A stretch of DNA of 64,000 nt, from NCBI GenBank assembly GCA_940671915.1, contig CALNVZ010003434.1, forward strand, positions 9,313,002-9,377,001, given 5' to 3'. Shown here in pieces: positions 1 through 10,492 of the stretch (the first letter of the stretch is position 1; the number at the start of each line of letters is the position of its first letter). Made by a program: the position numbers and the translations under genes. Source of the DNA: Paracentrotus lividus. Its lineage: Eukaryota > Echinodermata > Echinoidea > Camarodonta > Echinidae. The notes under the pieces were generated by a model that ran no database searches, had not been told where the DNA came from, and saw only the letters and a list, made by a program, of their open reading frames with translations.

Positions 1-504
1 TTTTGATAAATAAAAATTGTGTTCTCGTTTAAACTTTTGCGCTCATTCTTATTGTTTTAGGGTGTGATTAATATTAATTAAAGCTTAATTATCGTGGCTC
101 ACCCCCGCCCCCTTGCTGAAGACGACTAGAGATATGTAGGCCAACTCGCCTTCGTGCTCTTTTGTACTCCTGTAGCTTCGTATTAAAGTTCCCATTTAGC
201 ATCCTTCCTTTTTTCAACATTTCTTTTATTTCTTGCACTTTCATTAAATTTCCTTTTTCTGATGGTCACATTTCCGTTGGGGTACCTCTGAATTGCCAAA
301 CCTAACAACCTTTTTGAGGGAAGGAGTAGCCATTCATAGATTGGAAGGGGTGGTTCCAATGGATGATTAGCAATTAAACAAACATTCCCATCCTCGCTTG
401 TCATTACAGAAGGGTTACTCCATGCGAAAGTAATGTAATAATTGTAACAGAAGAAAAAACCAAGGGTTGGCATAAAATCAATAGTTATAAAGCATTTAAA
501 GTGA
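1..504. other. No gene seen
   Basis: A/T-rich sequence with no open frame that looks coding and no splice-bounded exon. It ends at a motif GTGAGGGG (about 491-500) that also borders the minisatellite at 29.08 kb, so the last few bases probably belong to that repeat family. Confidence 0.5.
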
Positions 505-915
505 GGGGAGTGTCATCCGGGGAGTTGTCCTTGGGGGGACCTATCCTCCGGGGGAGATGTCCTCCGGGGAGTTGTCCTCCAGGGGAGCTGTCCTGCGCGG
601 GAGTTGTCCTCCGGCGGGAGCTGCCTCCGGGGTGTTGTCCTCCGGGGGAGTTGTCCTCAGGGGGTTTGTCTCGGGGAGTTGTCCTCCAGGGGAGTTGTCC
701 AGGGGGAGTTGTCCTCCGTGGGAGTTGTCCTGGGGGAAGCTGTCCTCCGGGGACTCGTCCTTGGGGGGACCTGTCCTCCAGGGGAGATGCCTCGCGGGGG
801 ACTGTCCTCCGGGGGAGCTGTCCTCCGGGGGAGTTGTCTCCGGGGAGTTGTCCTCCGGGGGAGCTGTCCTCCGGGAGTTGTCCCGGGGAGTTGTCCTCCG
901 GGGGAGATGTCCTAG
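505..915 (+). repeat. GC-rich minisatellite, ~15-16 bp unit
   Basis: About 25 degenerate head-to-tail copies of a unit close to GGGGGAGTTGTCCTCC. Variants differ by G-run length and AGTTG/AGCTG/AGATG. Long open frames occur on both strands, but they are by-products of the periodic sequence and encode only low-complexity GELSSG-like or PGGQLP-like strings. The unit is related to the array at 29.08-29.47 kb (GGGGGTAATTGTCC). Both arrays begin after GTGAGGGG and end in GTCCTAGA, so they are probably the same minisatellite-bearing element. Confidence 0.9.
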
Positions 916-921
916 ACCAAA

Positions 922-1151
922 CCATGAATTCAGTGCTCCAGAACAATAGGAGTGCGTAATTTTGATTTGTTCCTCGGTCGCACAAAATTTAGCATACTTT
1001 GTTTTACGAAAGCAAATTATACAGAACAAAAGCATCAGCAAGGAAATCTTTTGACTTTAACTTGGTACTACATACCATAGATTATATGAAACGATTTCAC
1101 ACCTAATATTTTTTCCCCGACTGTACCATTTTTTTTTTAACACAGACTGTA
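922..1151 (+). repeat. Dispersed repeat B, copy 1
   Basis: About 230 bp alignable by eye with 26413-26646. Shared blocks include CCATGAATTCAG near the start, ACGAAAGCAAATTATAC in the middle, and TTTCACACCTAAT plus CCGACTGTACC near the end. Similarity stops at CAGACTGTA, where the 1.67-kb foldback element is inserted. It continues beyond that insertion (TACATTATC against TACATTTATC), so the 26.6-kb copy is an empty site. No coding potential. Confidence 0.75.
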
Positions 1152-2824
1152 TACACACAAAAAAAGTACCCCCCCCCCCCCCAATCAAAAATATTATGTA
1201 ACTTTTGAACGAGGTTGTTTTTTTGTATGATAATTGGAGGAGTTTATCCACTTATTAAGTACCATCTGTGAAAAAATGACATCGATCACTGAGACATGCA
1301 TGAGTAATCAACGTTTAAAGCAAAATGGACATTTTCAAAAGTCACAAGGTCATTTTTTAGGCTGTAAAAATAACAATTTTGTAAAATTTTCTTTTACCTG
1401 TGTTTAAACATTTTGTGGATTTATCATCCAAATTTGATCATCCAACACCAATTCGATATATTTCACTATTTTTATGGATGAGTGAGCACGAAAGTTTAAG
1501 AATTATGTTCAGCCTCTAAAAATGGTAAAATCAACAATTTTATTCAAAGAATTGACATAGATATTATCATCAACATTATCAAACACATTTTGTGAGAAAA
1601 TGAGCACTTATTCATGGTGTCATGGACGAGTGAGCACACTTAAAGGTGGACTTTTGTGACTGTTGTATGACAATTTTGCCTTTAACGTGTGTTTATTCAT
1701 GCATGACTCAAAGTTTCTTCTCATTTTCGCACATTAGTTAGTCGATAAGTGTATAGACATAACCCTAAACGACATTAAGACTTTTTGTAAAAAGTTCCAG
1801 CATGTTGATTTGGGGCTTGTTTTTGCTTCGAGATTGTACAAATGTCAATGGAGAGGAAATCAAAATTTAACAAAATTGAAATTCGCTTAATTTCATTGAG
1901 GATTTTGTTAATTCTACTCGGGTTTTTTTTCACAAAACTTGGCACACAAGTTTCAGGGTGGTGCTAACTAACAGGAACAAACGCTAAATTGAGAATCTGA
2001 CAAGGTACGGTGGGGCAAGGCTATGAATTCCTTCTTATTTACATATTTTTCTAATAAACTTCTGCTCACTGAAGCATAAACACTTGGAATTTTCGTTGAA
2101 ACTCGAATCAAATGAACTATCCAAGAAGTCTGTGACATTATCAAAGTAAGCGAATTGAATTTTAGTCCACAAACGAAAAAATTGCTTTTGACGTATCAAG
2201 TGTTCATTGAAGCGTGAATTTTTAATAAAATGCCATAGCATCATTTTGAAAACAATTATTTGACATACACAATAACAAAAAAAAATGTTGAAAATGATTT
2301 CATTACACAATAATGGAACAATTACTTACAATGGAATTTGAAAGTGTCCTTTTTTGTTTTATTAAGTGTTCATTCACCGTGAATTGATGAATATTGTTTA
2401 AAACACTCTTCCAGATTGCATATTCCGTCATAATCAATCATATTAAAAGTAAAATATTGTGAAAAAATGCATTTTTGCAATTTTACCTCATGTTCACCAA
2501 CCGTGAAATTTAATGCAAAAGTCGTTTGATGTGTTAGAAATTAAGGGCAACAACCCTCTGAACATATCTTTGTTTAAAAGTTGGAATTGTTCCACTATTC
2601 TTTGAATTAAAGTTATGAAACTGACCTTGTGGACTTCGAAAAATAACATTTTTGTCTTTGATCTGTGCTCATTGAAGCATGACTTAAACAAATTTCAGTA
2701 AATTCACCGAATGGTAGCTGATAAAATTACCTACAAGCACATGTAATGACATTCGTAAAACTCCTCTTGATTCAAAAGTTACATCATTTTGATTATGGAA
2801 GGGACTTACTTTTTTTGTTGTGTA
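1152..2824. mobile_element. Foldback TIR element, 1.67 kb, TA duplication
   Basis: Left end TACACACAAAAAAAGTAC matches the reverse complement of the right end (TACACAACAAAAAAAGTAAG). Both ends continue into ATGTAACTTTTGAA and CACAAGGTCA, so the arms pair for several hundred bases at moderate identity. A word resembling GTGCTCATTGAAGCATG recurs every 120-175 bp in the right half (about 2063, 2204, 2367, 2490, 2664) and inverted in the left half (about 1470, 1620). TA flanks both sides, and dispersed repeat B at 26.64 kb shows the unoccupied site with a single TA. There is no transposase frame: a non-autonomous element with a Tc1/mariner-type TA target. The superfamily is an inference from the duplication only. 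Confidence 0.75.
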
Positions 2825-2957
2825 TACATTATCTTATTTGTTCCCTTATGGATTTAAAATGGATGAACTGGGAAACGTTGGGATCGGAGAGAGAGAATAA
2901 AGAGGCACAAAGTTAATCATTGTGTATTTAATACATACATAACTAAAATAAGTATAT

Positions 2958-3366
2958 TTCATTTTCGGACTAACGAACAGTACTTAATTTTCGGACTAAC
3001 GGACCTTCTTTCATTTTTGGATTAACGAACCTTATTTATTTTCGGAATGACGAACCTTTTCTACTTTCGGAATAACGAACCTTATTCTATCTTCAGAATA
3101 ACGAAACTTTTCCTTTTTTAGGAATAACGAACCTTTTCTATTTTTGGAATAACGAACCTTATTCTTTTTTTGGATTAACGAACCTTATTCTATTTTCGGA
3201 ATAACGAACCTTTTATATTTTCGGAATAACGAACCTTTTCTGTTTTTGGAGTAACGAACCTTATTATATTTTCGGTATAACGAACCGTTTTCTATTTTCG
3301 GAATAACGAACCTTTTCAATTTTCGGAGTAACGAACCTTATTCTATTTTCGAATAACGAACCTTGA
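2958..3366 (+). repeat. Minisatellite, ~22-25 bp unit
   Basis: Roughly 17 tandem copies of TTTTCGGAATAACGAACCTT with a short A/T-rich linker (TATTC, TTCTA). First copies carry ACTAACG or ATTAACG in place of AATAACG. No coding frame. Unrelated in sequence to the GC-rich minisatellites of this window. Confidence 0.9.
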
Positions 3367-4774
3367 ATGTTTGATTTCATGCTTATGAACAAAATTAATT
3401 ATCTATATACAGTTTTGATCGCTCAGCAATGAAATTGAATGCTCAAAAAGTAAATCGCTTGATGTTTGTGTCAATTGAATGCCCGATAACCCGCTTCAAG
3501 AGGTTTTTTTTTTTTTTTTTTTTTTAATTCAATGACCATTAAAAAAATATTAAAAAAAAGCTCCATTAATAAAGTTTATTGTAAAGAGTTTGAAATTGAC
3601 CGGGTATATCGTATATTATTTCAATATTCCAATGAGCTCATTTAAAACTTTTTTTATTTTATCTAGTTCTTCTTCTCGAGTCCTTTCTCTCAATTTTTGT
3701 TTATTTGTGAATTAGAATTTGATTCAGACTCTGCCCATTAGATACTGAACATTTTATGATCCTTATACAGAATTTCATTTTCATTTCATTTTAATACCCC
3801 TACAATTCTTTCATATTGCATGGAGGTCTTGGATTTTGATATGAATGTAGGCCCTACATCGGGATAATTCAACAAGGCAGACTCTTATAGAGATATTCAA
3901 TTTAATAGTTTGAGTTGTGTCATACATTTTACTTTGTCTTTAAGCAGACATTTCTCTAAATTATTTTGTCACCCTCAACCCACGTGAGGAAGTAGTTCTG
4001 TATAATTTATTTGGGTGATATTGTTGTTATTACTTAATTTTGATAAGATTATTGACTTATGGCAAACACACATGTGGATGCACACGCTGAGAAAAGAAAA
4101 CACACAATAACAACTAAATAAAGTTTATTCTAGTTTTTATTCAGTATTCAGCAAATGATGCCCCCCAATTTTTTATTATTCAGAAGAGAAGTAGAAGATT
4201 TCCCACCACAACTTATCATTCTTATGATTATAATTATTATAATTTTAGACAAGAAAAAGAGAGCATCGGAGCAGAGGCGGCGCAACCGGGGGCAGGGGGC
4301 ACAGTGCCCCCACTTTTTCTTTGACCCTAAAAGTGCCATTTTTCATTGGTCCTAAATGTGCCCCCTTTTATGACTAAAAAATGTCCCTTTTGTTAGCTAA
4401 ATAAAACGCCCTTTTTATTTTAAAAGAAGCATTTCAGACTTCTAAAAAGTCCCATTGGAAATTACTTTCTTTAGAAGGGGCACTTTTGATAATAAAAAGT
4501 GCCTTTTTTTAATTTCATTTTTTTACTCCATATGTCTTTTAAAACCCAAAATCTTCCTGCTCGTTCGCTATGCGACCTCGTATTAAATAATAAACAATAA
4601 TTATAAAAAACAAAAAAAAATTAAAAAAAACAACGTTGGACCCAATAGGCCTACCCTCTGCTAAGAGACAAATTTTGCAAAAGGGTGTTGTCGACAATTA
4701 GAACATTGGTGTAATTAGGTTGGGGAGGTCGTTCCGCCGTTTCTGCCTGAGAGTAATATGAACTACAATCAATG
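3367..4774. other. No gene; A/T-rich with GTGCCCC-type repeat
   Basis: A poly-T run lies at about 3506-3526. Between about 4270 and 4520 the word GTGCCCCC/AAAGTGCC recurs 6-8 times in both orientations after GGCGCAACCGGGGGCAGGGG, so this is probably a dispersed repeat. No splice-bounded exon was recognised. Confidence 0.4.
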
Positions 4775-4890
4775 GATGTATAGGGTACTGGTTGAAAGAA
4801 ATTCCATAATGCTTCAGGCGCTCTTTTGGAGGACAGCCTAGCCAAGCTGGGTAATAATGCCAGAGCGCTTCATTGTTGCTCAGTATCATA
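4775..4890 (+). repeat. 5'-truncated SINE body
   Basis: The stretch containing GGTACTGGTTGAAAGAAATT, then AATGCTTCAGGCGCTC and GGGTAATAATGCCAGAGCGC matches the body of the tRNA-headed SINE at 27425-27650 (minus strand) and, more weakly, 10493-10735. The tRNA-like head is not recognisable upstream. Confidence 0.5.
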
Positions 4891-5087
4891 ATCATTATTA
4901 GTACTAGTAATATTATTATTATTATTAAGACCGTTACTGGATCTGTGGATCAAAAACATGCAAAAACTCCACACACACACAAAAATGTAATGACACAAGA
5001 TCTTTATGGGGCGGGCATCAGGTTAGGGTTTACGCAATAACGGAAGCCACAAGAGAGAAATCAGCGTCATTGGCTGGCATCTCACAG

Positions 5088-5293
5088 ACGAAGGACATAT
5101 CTTCCCCGCAGTATATGTCATTCCATTCCAGCAGAGCTGTTGAGAATCGTTCCTACGCAGATTCGGTAACGCAATCCTCCCGCTTGCTCGCCCTGATAAT
5201 AGCTGTCGTTAGCCTCGTTGCTTTCCAGCTTCTCGTAGGAGCCATTGTGCTTAGCCCCGTTTCACTGTTCACCCACGGTCTAGCCACGGCTTG
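5088..5293 (+). CDS. Possible internal exon of a membrane protein
   Basis: An open frame ends at a strong donor (TTG|GTGAGT) and opens after a good acceptor (CATCTCACAG). It encodes about 68 residues. The first ~33 are polar and Ser/Tyr-rich. They are followed by a hydrophobic segment, LLALIIAVVSLVAFQLLVGA, which continues hydrophobic to the donor and could be one long or two short membrane helices. There is no initiator ATG at the front of the open frame, so the exon probably continues a protein begun upstream. Outgoing phase is 2. I do not recognise the family. A tetraspan protein is possible, but nothing specific supports it. Neighbouring exons were not found; the next ~700 bp are intron-like. 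Confidence 0.4.
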
Positions 5294-5965
5294 GTGAGTA
5301 CGATCCACACCCGTAGTATCCGGGTTGCGATTGTTAAAGTCATACTAGAGAGGCCCAAGAAGGGGTTTAGATAATACGACAGACGAATAATTTGAACTAT
5401 TATAATTTTCCCGGTCAAGTTCAAACTATCTAGGTTATTACATTTATATTCAATCAATTTCGTCCAATTGTGACCGCGATTTAAAATCTGCAAAAAAAAA
5501 AATCAAATAAATAAATAAAAATCGTTTATGAAAAACCAGATAAAAAAACACGTTCAGACTTACATTAGCAAATCAAAATCGCCATTCTGCATTTTTATAA
5601 GCCAGATGCGTATCTTCAATGGCTCACCACTAAATTCTTTTACGCATTCTTCAATTAGACGAATTTATTGCAATAAAACGAACATCAGATGCTTATTAAC
5701 GAATATGAATGAACAAATCAAATTCTTGCAATAAGCGTTGTTTAATTTACCTTCTAGTGTCTGCTCGGCTACTGGTATCGCCTCTTTAAATTGTAAGAAC
5801 ATTAACGAATCGTAGCCAAAGGTTTTCAAATATGACGGTCGAGAACATTTACCAATATTAAAGATGGGGTCGACATATATCGCTTATAAATACTACTGAT
5901 GATCATATAAATAAAATATACATCAATATAATCCATCTTTTAATGTAACCTTACGTCAAGCTATT
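5294..5965. other. No gene seen
   Basis: A/T-rich sequence following the donor at 5294. No recognisable exon or repeat apart from short poly-A runs near 5490 and 5545. It ends at the ATT duplication of the next element. Confidence 0.4.
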
Positions 5966-7081
5966 GGGTCAGATGCATAAAAGTAAGCAATTGCTTGAAG
6001 CAATCTGCTTCAAAGCAAAATGCCGCCAATTGGCAACAGCAGAAAAATCAAAGCCAAAGCCATTGCTACTAATTCGTATGCAAACCTTGCTAGTGCTCAA
6101 ACCCTTTGCTTGCCTTAATGCGGGCATTGCCATTGTCATACGCGGATTCAACAATTACGACTCGTACCACGGCTGATGCGGACACGACTCACAAAACAAA
6201 GGCGAGACTCGTATGACAAAGGAGAGGTGAGATGATTTGGAAGATTTACTAAAATAGACATCTCACTTTTTTGCATATTCTTCATAAAGTTATAAAAAAA
6301 TAAAAATAAAGTACCAATTATTGGTTATTGATTACCATGTTAACCGTTGAAAAAGAATTGGAAATCACCAGAACACTCTTTTCAGGAAATTCGAATTCAG
6401 AAAACTTCTGCCCGAATTGCTACGTTCTAATTCTCAACAGAACTATGGTTTCCTCTGTGTTTTTATTGAATTACTATTACACGATAAATATATTCCTTAG
6501 ATATGTCGAGAAACAGTAGCCTGCTTATCCCAACATCCCACCCACTGATGCTTGGAACCTGGGTCTTCGCCAGTAATGGAGCACCGGTGTAATGCATCCT
6601 TCCCCTGTTTCATCTCTTGTCTTGGTAAGAATCTGTAAGCCATTCATTCCACATTCTTTTTATCGAACGAAAAAAAATTCTGATAGATCTCTGGAGTAAT
6701 CTTCTCTCTCGATTAATTTTGTTCCTGTGCACACTAGATTTCGTTTTCTCTTCACATGGCCCATAAAAATCGACTATGATATACCCGTGATGTTTGATTA
6801 CAAGCAACGCTCAACTGACTTATGAAGGAGCTGATCAAAATTACACGATGTCAATGCTCTAAGAGCCGCACTGTAGCACATAATGTTTGTTTAATGGCAT
6901 ACAGTAGCAGTTGCTAAAATGATCAAGCCACAACTACGCTAGATCAGCACGTAGCAACTCTTGCTTGTACTGCTATACTAGCCAAAAGCGTTTATTGTTG
7001 TAAGCAATTGCTCATTTTTATGCATACGGAATCAAGCTAAAGCCTAGAAAAAGCAATTGCTATTTTTTATGCATCTGACCC
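5966..7081. mobile_element. TIR element, 1.1 kb, ATT duplication
   Basis: GGGTCAGATGCATAAAA at the left end is mirrored by TTTTATGCATCTGACCC at the right. Arms continue for ~25 bp with AAGCAATTGCT, and scattered similarity (GCAATTGC, GCTAGT, GTTGCTA) reaches ~200 bp inwards. ATT directly flanks both ends, consistent with a 3-bp target duplication. No transposase frame, so non-autonomous. The 3-bp target is compatible with PIF/Harbinger-like elements, but the superfamily is not established. Confidence 0.75.
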
Positions 7082-7404
7082 ATTATTCCTATGAAGAACG
7101 AAGGCATCCAAAGATATTACTTTGGTTTTACAGTTGTTGCGTAGAATTTTGTTAAGGTGACGGTATTAGCAGAAAAGTATTGATAAACATGCCTTATATT
7201 ATTCGTGACTTAAAATGTCGTCTTCAAGATAAATAACCCTGCAAGTTCAGCCCTCTTCCTGGCTCTTATGAAATTAAGGAGCTTACTTGGGAAGAAAAAA
7301 AATCAACAGCAAATAAACAAAAATCAACTCGGCCACGGTGAAATTTTTATTCTTGGAGCAGAAAATTTGGATAATTGTAATTTCATTCTGTAAAATACAT
7401 AACA

Positions 7405-7640
7405 TAAGAAAAAGTGGTTCCATGACATCATCAGCTCGCTTATTGAATATGCATAAGACTTTACACAGAACGGGTTTTCTTTTATTTTTTCTTTATTTAT
7501 TTTATTGATTTATTTTTATTCATTTTCTTCTTTTCTGGGGGGGGGGGGACAAAAATGCAGAAGTCATAACTTTGTTATTTTTCATCCGATTGTGATTGCT
7601 GTCCAGTTCAATCTGTCTGATTTCCAGCCTGACATACCTT
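7405..7640 (-). repeat. Dispersed repeat C (minus orientation)
   Basis: Shares CATGACATCATCAGCTCGCT, GAATATGCA and TTTCATCCGATTTGA-like blocks with 12865-13060. In the opposite orientation it matches 11745-11990 and 24160-24400 (GCTGATGATGTCA, GATCCA, TTGTGTTTT). It is interrupted by a G run at 7539-7549. Four copies in one window indicate an abundant family. Confidence 0.55.
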
Positions 7641-7799
7641 ACCAAGTAACTGAGTATTTATTAAAAACATATAGGATAATCCTCTATTCTTTGTTGTTTA
7701 ATTTATAATCATAGTCTGTGCTTAGCTTGGTAGTAACCTACCCGAATAACCAGTCCATCAGTAGACCAATCTGACTTCAGAGCAATGTAACTTCATGGC

Positions 7800-7953
7800 G
7801 GCCATTGCTGGGGGGGGGGGGGTGTACCCAGGTACTACGCATGCGCCATGTGCGCGTATGTCTGCGCATATGTACATTTTCCTTTCTTACCCATACATAC
7901 GCACATATCATATGGAGCATGCGTAGTACCTTGGTGACCCCCCAGCAATGGCC
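7800..7953. mobile_element. Short foldback (hairpin) element
   Basis: GGCCATTGCTGGGGGG followed by ACCCAGGTACTACGCATGCG at the left is mirrored by CGCATGCGTAGTACCTTGGT and CCCCCCAGCAATGGCC at the right. Two ~60-bp arms surround a short loop. It sits about 70 bp beyond the donor of the C-type lectin exon, inside that gene's presumed first coding intron. GGCGGCCATTGC begins just outside the left arm and no clear target duplication was identified. Confidence 0.75.
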
Positions 7954-8022
7954 ACCCCACAAGATTAAACATCACCCAAACTGAATTCGTCTATAGGGTA
8001 TTATGCAATGTTTATTACTTAC

Positions 8023-8295
8023 CACCCAATCCGGGAGGTCGTCTACTCCTGCAGTGGTTCTGAAGAGCTCGTAGACGAAACGGTTCTCTCCCTCGCTACG
8101 GACTGAAGTTAGATGTCCATTTCCATTTTTTGAGAAGAACTCGTTGCATCGAGCTTCAGCAGCCGCCCATGTCACCCTTTTCCCGAAGTAGCGGTAGCAG
8201 CTACCGTCAAACAAGCTCCAGAATTGGGGGCAGCTGGATGCAGCGTTGGTCACAGTTGCCATGGCAACAAGAGAGATCAAAATGAGCATGTTCAT
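8023..8295 (-). CDS. Secreted C-type lectin, first coding exon
   Basis: The exon encodes 91 residues. A cleavable signal peptide (MNMLILISLVAMATVTNA) is followed by the N-terminal half of a long-form C-type lectin domain. CPQFW opens the fold, FDGSCYRYF and the TWAAAEARC helix follow, then HLTSVRSEGENRFVYELF. It stops at DLPDWV, just where WIGL is expected. A consensus donor (GTG|GTAAGT) ends the exon in phase 0. The Ca-binding EPN/QPD and WND motifs would lie in downstream exons at lower coordinates; I could not find them. Nine bases of 5' UTR precede the ATG after a CCGCAG acceptor, so a non-coding first exon is likely. Family members are secreted sugar-binding proteins used in immunity, adhesion or biomineral matrices; which applies is unknown. 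Confidence 0.85.
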
Positions 8296-8312
8296 GGTGA
8301 ATTACTGCGGAA
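8296..8312 (-). promoter_or_regulatory. Splice acceptor and 5' UTR before the lectin ATG
   Basis: Reading the minus strand, TATTCCGCAG is followed by TAATTCACC and then the ATG at 8295. This is the expected form of an acceptor placing a 9-nt UTR remnant on the first coding exon. It argues for an upstream non-coding exon. The TA-rich run near 8430-8452 is a microsatellite and need not be a TATA box. Confidence 0.45.
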
Positions 8313-9307
8313 TAGACATATGGGAAAAAAATCATTATGGGATTTGAATAGTATGCATACATGATTTTTTTTTCCCCTCAAAACAACGGAAAATATGATC
8401 ATCTTTGGAATGTTTGGAAATATTTTTTGGATATATATATATATATATATATCTATGTATATTCATGGTCCACATTATTAATGATCCTTCATTTGTTTCT
8501 ATGAAAATATTTTTAAAACAAAAACAACAGATTAGAATAACCATTTCCTGTTTAAAAAAAAAAAGAATTTGTTCTTATTGTTTCATTTTTATTTATTCAT
8601 TTTTAATTGCAGGAAATTTTAATAAAAAGAGGTGAAACTTCCTTTAATCTACAACATTACAGAAAATAAATTATTTGGCAATTTTGGGATAAATCTGTTT
8701 TGCTAATTTGAAAAAAGGGAAACAATAGCATTTATAATAACGAAAGAAAAATTTACACTTTAATTTTTTAAAAATACATAAATTCAGAGCTGGGGGCCCG
8801 GGTTCGATTCCCGGCGGAGACAATTTTTTCGATCTCACCAAAAAAATTATCTAAAAAGGGAGGATAGCTCTGGGGAATTCTGATTTGAGCTACGTCAACT
8901 ATTATTCTCTTCACCCATTTCTTTCAAAATTTATATATATATATACATATAGTAAATAGTGGAAGAAAAATACGCGTTGCGATTGGCTAGGCCAGTACCA
9001 CGTGACCTACCTTTAATTTTTTATATTGTACACATGTACAATATATTTTTCGGTTTTTGGAGGGTAAAGCCCGTGTTAAATGAATGGGGAGAGTATCGAT
9101 TCTATCGATTCCCTTGTTTCGCTAGCGCGTAATAACAGTAAAATTGTGTGCGCAAGAGTTAATAACAATGGATACGCGGAGCAACAATATACGTCACAAT
9201 AGCTTAATTAGCACAAAAAAATTGGCAAACATAAAACCAGATTATGCAAGGTCAAAGATATAGGGGTCTATTTACTCTAATAAATAGTGAACGCTCCATG
9301 TTGCAAC
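8313..9307. other. No gene; microsatellite and repeat debris
   Basis: Contains a (TA)n run at about 8430-8452, a tRNA 3'-half remnant near 8800, a second short TA run near 8932-8945 and a near-palindrome TATTGTACA/TGTACAATA around 9025-9045. No exon recognised. Confidence 0.4.
8790..8826 (+). pseudogene. tRNA 3'-half / SINE B-box remnant
   Basis: GCCCGGGTTCGATTCCCGGC forms a perfect 5-bp T-stem (CCGGG/CCCGG) around the TTCGATT loop. It continues into CGGAGAC like a 3' acceptor strand, and T6 follows closely. Nothing upstream resembles a D-arm or anticodon arm, so this is not a complete tRNA gene. A SINE head remnant is equally likely. Confidence 0.55.
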
Positions 9308-9435
9308 ATTACTGGACTATATGAACTCCAAATATTATCCCTCGTGCATCTCTATTTTACCTCGGCCTGCGGCCTCGGAGAAACAAATCTGCACTCGGGA
9401 TAATTTAGTATTTGTCGTACTTATAATCCAGTATA
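9308..9435. repeat. Imperfect palindromic repeat
   Basis: ATTACTGGACTATATGAACT followed by CCAAATATTATCCC is mirrored by GGGATAATTTAGTATTTG and ATAATCCAGTAT. The same right-hand words recur at 44188-44240 (CGGGATAATTTAGTATTTGG, ATATAGTCCAGTAAT), so this is a dispersed family. Confidence 0.6.
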
Positions 9436-9466
9436 TTGCGCGATAGATTGTACACTATTTATATAA

Positions 9467-9471
<5 letters not shown>

Positions 9472-9531
<60 letters not shown>
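9472..9531. repeat. (TA)n microsatellite
   Basis: An almost pure TA tract of about 60 bp with one or two interruptions at its edges. Confidence 0.95.
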
Positions 9532-9535
<4 letters not shown>

Positions 9536-9536
<1 letters not shown>

Positions 9537-10492
9537 TATACTAAAGAGAGTCAGAATTGTTCACAACCAATTTTATAAGAAAATATAAGATTTTGTAATA
9601 TTTATCAACATAGACGAATATTACTTCAAGTTCAGGAATCATTCTATCAAGTTAAAAAAAAAAAATTGGGTAGGGCCTATGAGGTCTTTAAAAAATTTCA
9701 AACACATGTATTTAAAAACATGTATATATATATCTGTTGAGGTTTTTAATTGATCTTTTCTCTTCTAAATTACAACAACAAAAATAAAACAAAGTGTTTA
9801 TATCCAAAAATTTCCAAGTTTACTGAATGATTCTCCACGATTTCCACTTGTAATATATTCTTTATTAAATATTATTATAATTATTGCTATTATAACTGGT
9901 AAATAATATGTCTTACCCAGTCCTTTTCAATCTTGAGCTGAAAAGTATTACAAAACTTCTTCGATAACAATACGAAAGTCAGATCTCTTTCGAAATGATT
10001 TCAGAGCGACTATTGGAAACAGAATGAAGCTCTGATTGAATGACTTGGTATTATGTTGCTTCGAATTTAAGTTACTTTACCATGTACCCTGGATAAATAA
10101 TTTGCGTTCAAGGTAAGTCACCTAAAACTTAAACCGTGGAACACTTGACATGGAATTGATTCTGCCAGTATAAATCAAGTCTTGGTCCTAGACCCAGTTA
10201 CACTGACCCTGAACCAATCCAGAGTACAGGCGAAGTATTACTATCAAGACCTGGCGCCAAATGAGCGAAGAAAGCTGGAGCTTTGAATAGGCAATTCACG
10301 CGTACTTCTATAGGGTCATGGTTAAACTGATCAAGATGTTTTCATTTTGAAAATTCAAGATTCAAGATTAACATAAAAAATTCAAAGAGCCGCGAAGAAT
10401 CTTGTAAGTCAATAGTCGAGGCCACAAGCACTGAAGAGCCATTAAAGAGTCTAAAATTACGTCGGTTCGTCTACCCCTAGAAGGAAGCGTGG
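9536..10492. other. No gene seen
   Basis: A/T-rich and unremarkable. Stop codons are dense in every frame and no splice-bounded exon was recognised. Confidence 0.4.

Noticed and set aside
485-1041. Long open frames on both strands across the minisatellite
   Set aside because: They follow the ~15-bp repeat period, exist in several overlapping frames, and encode only low-complexity Pro/Gly/Ser strings with no splice context.
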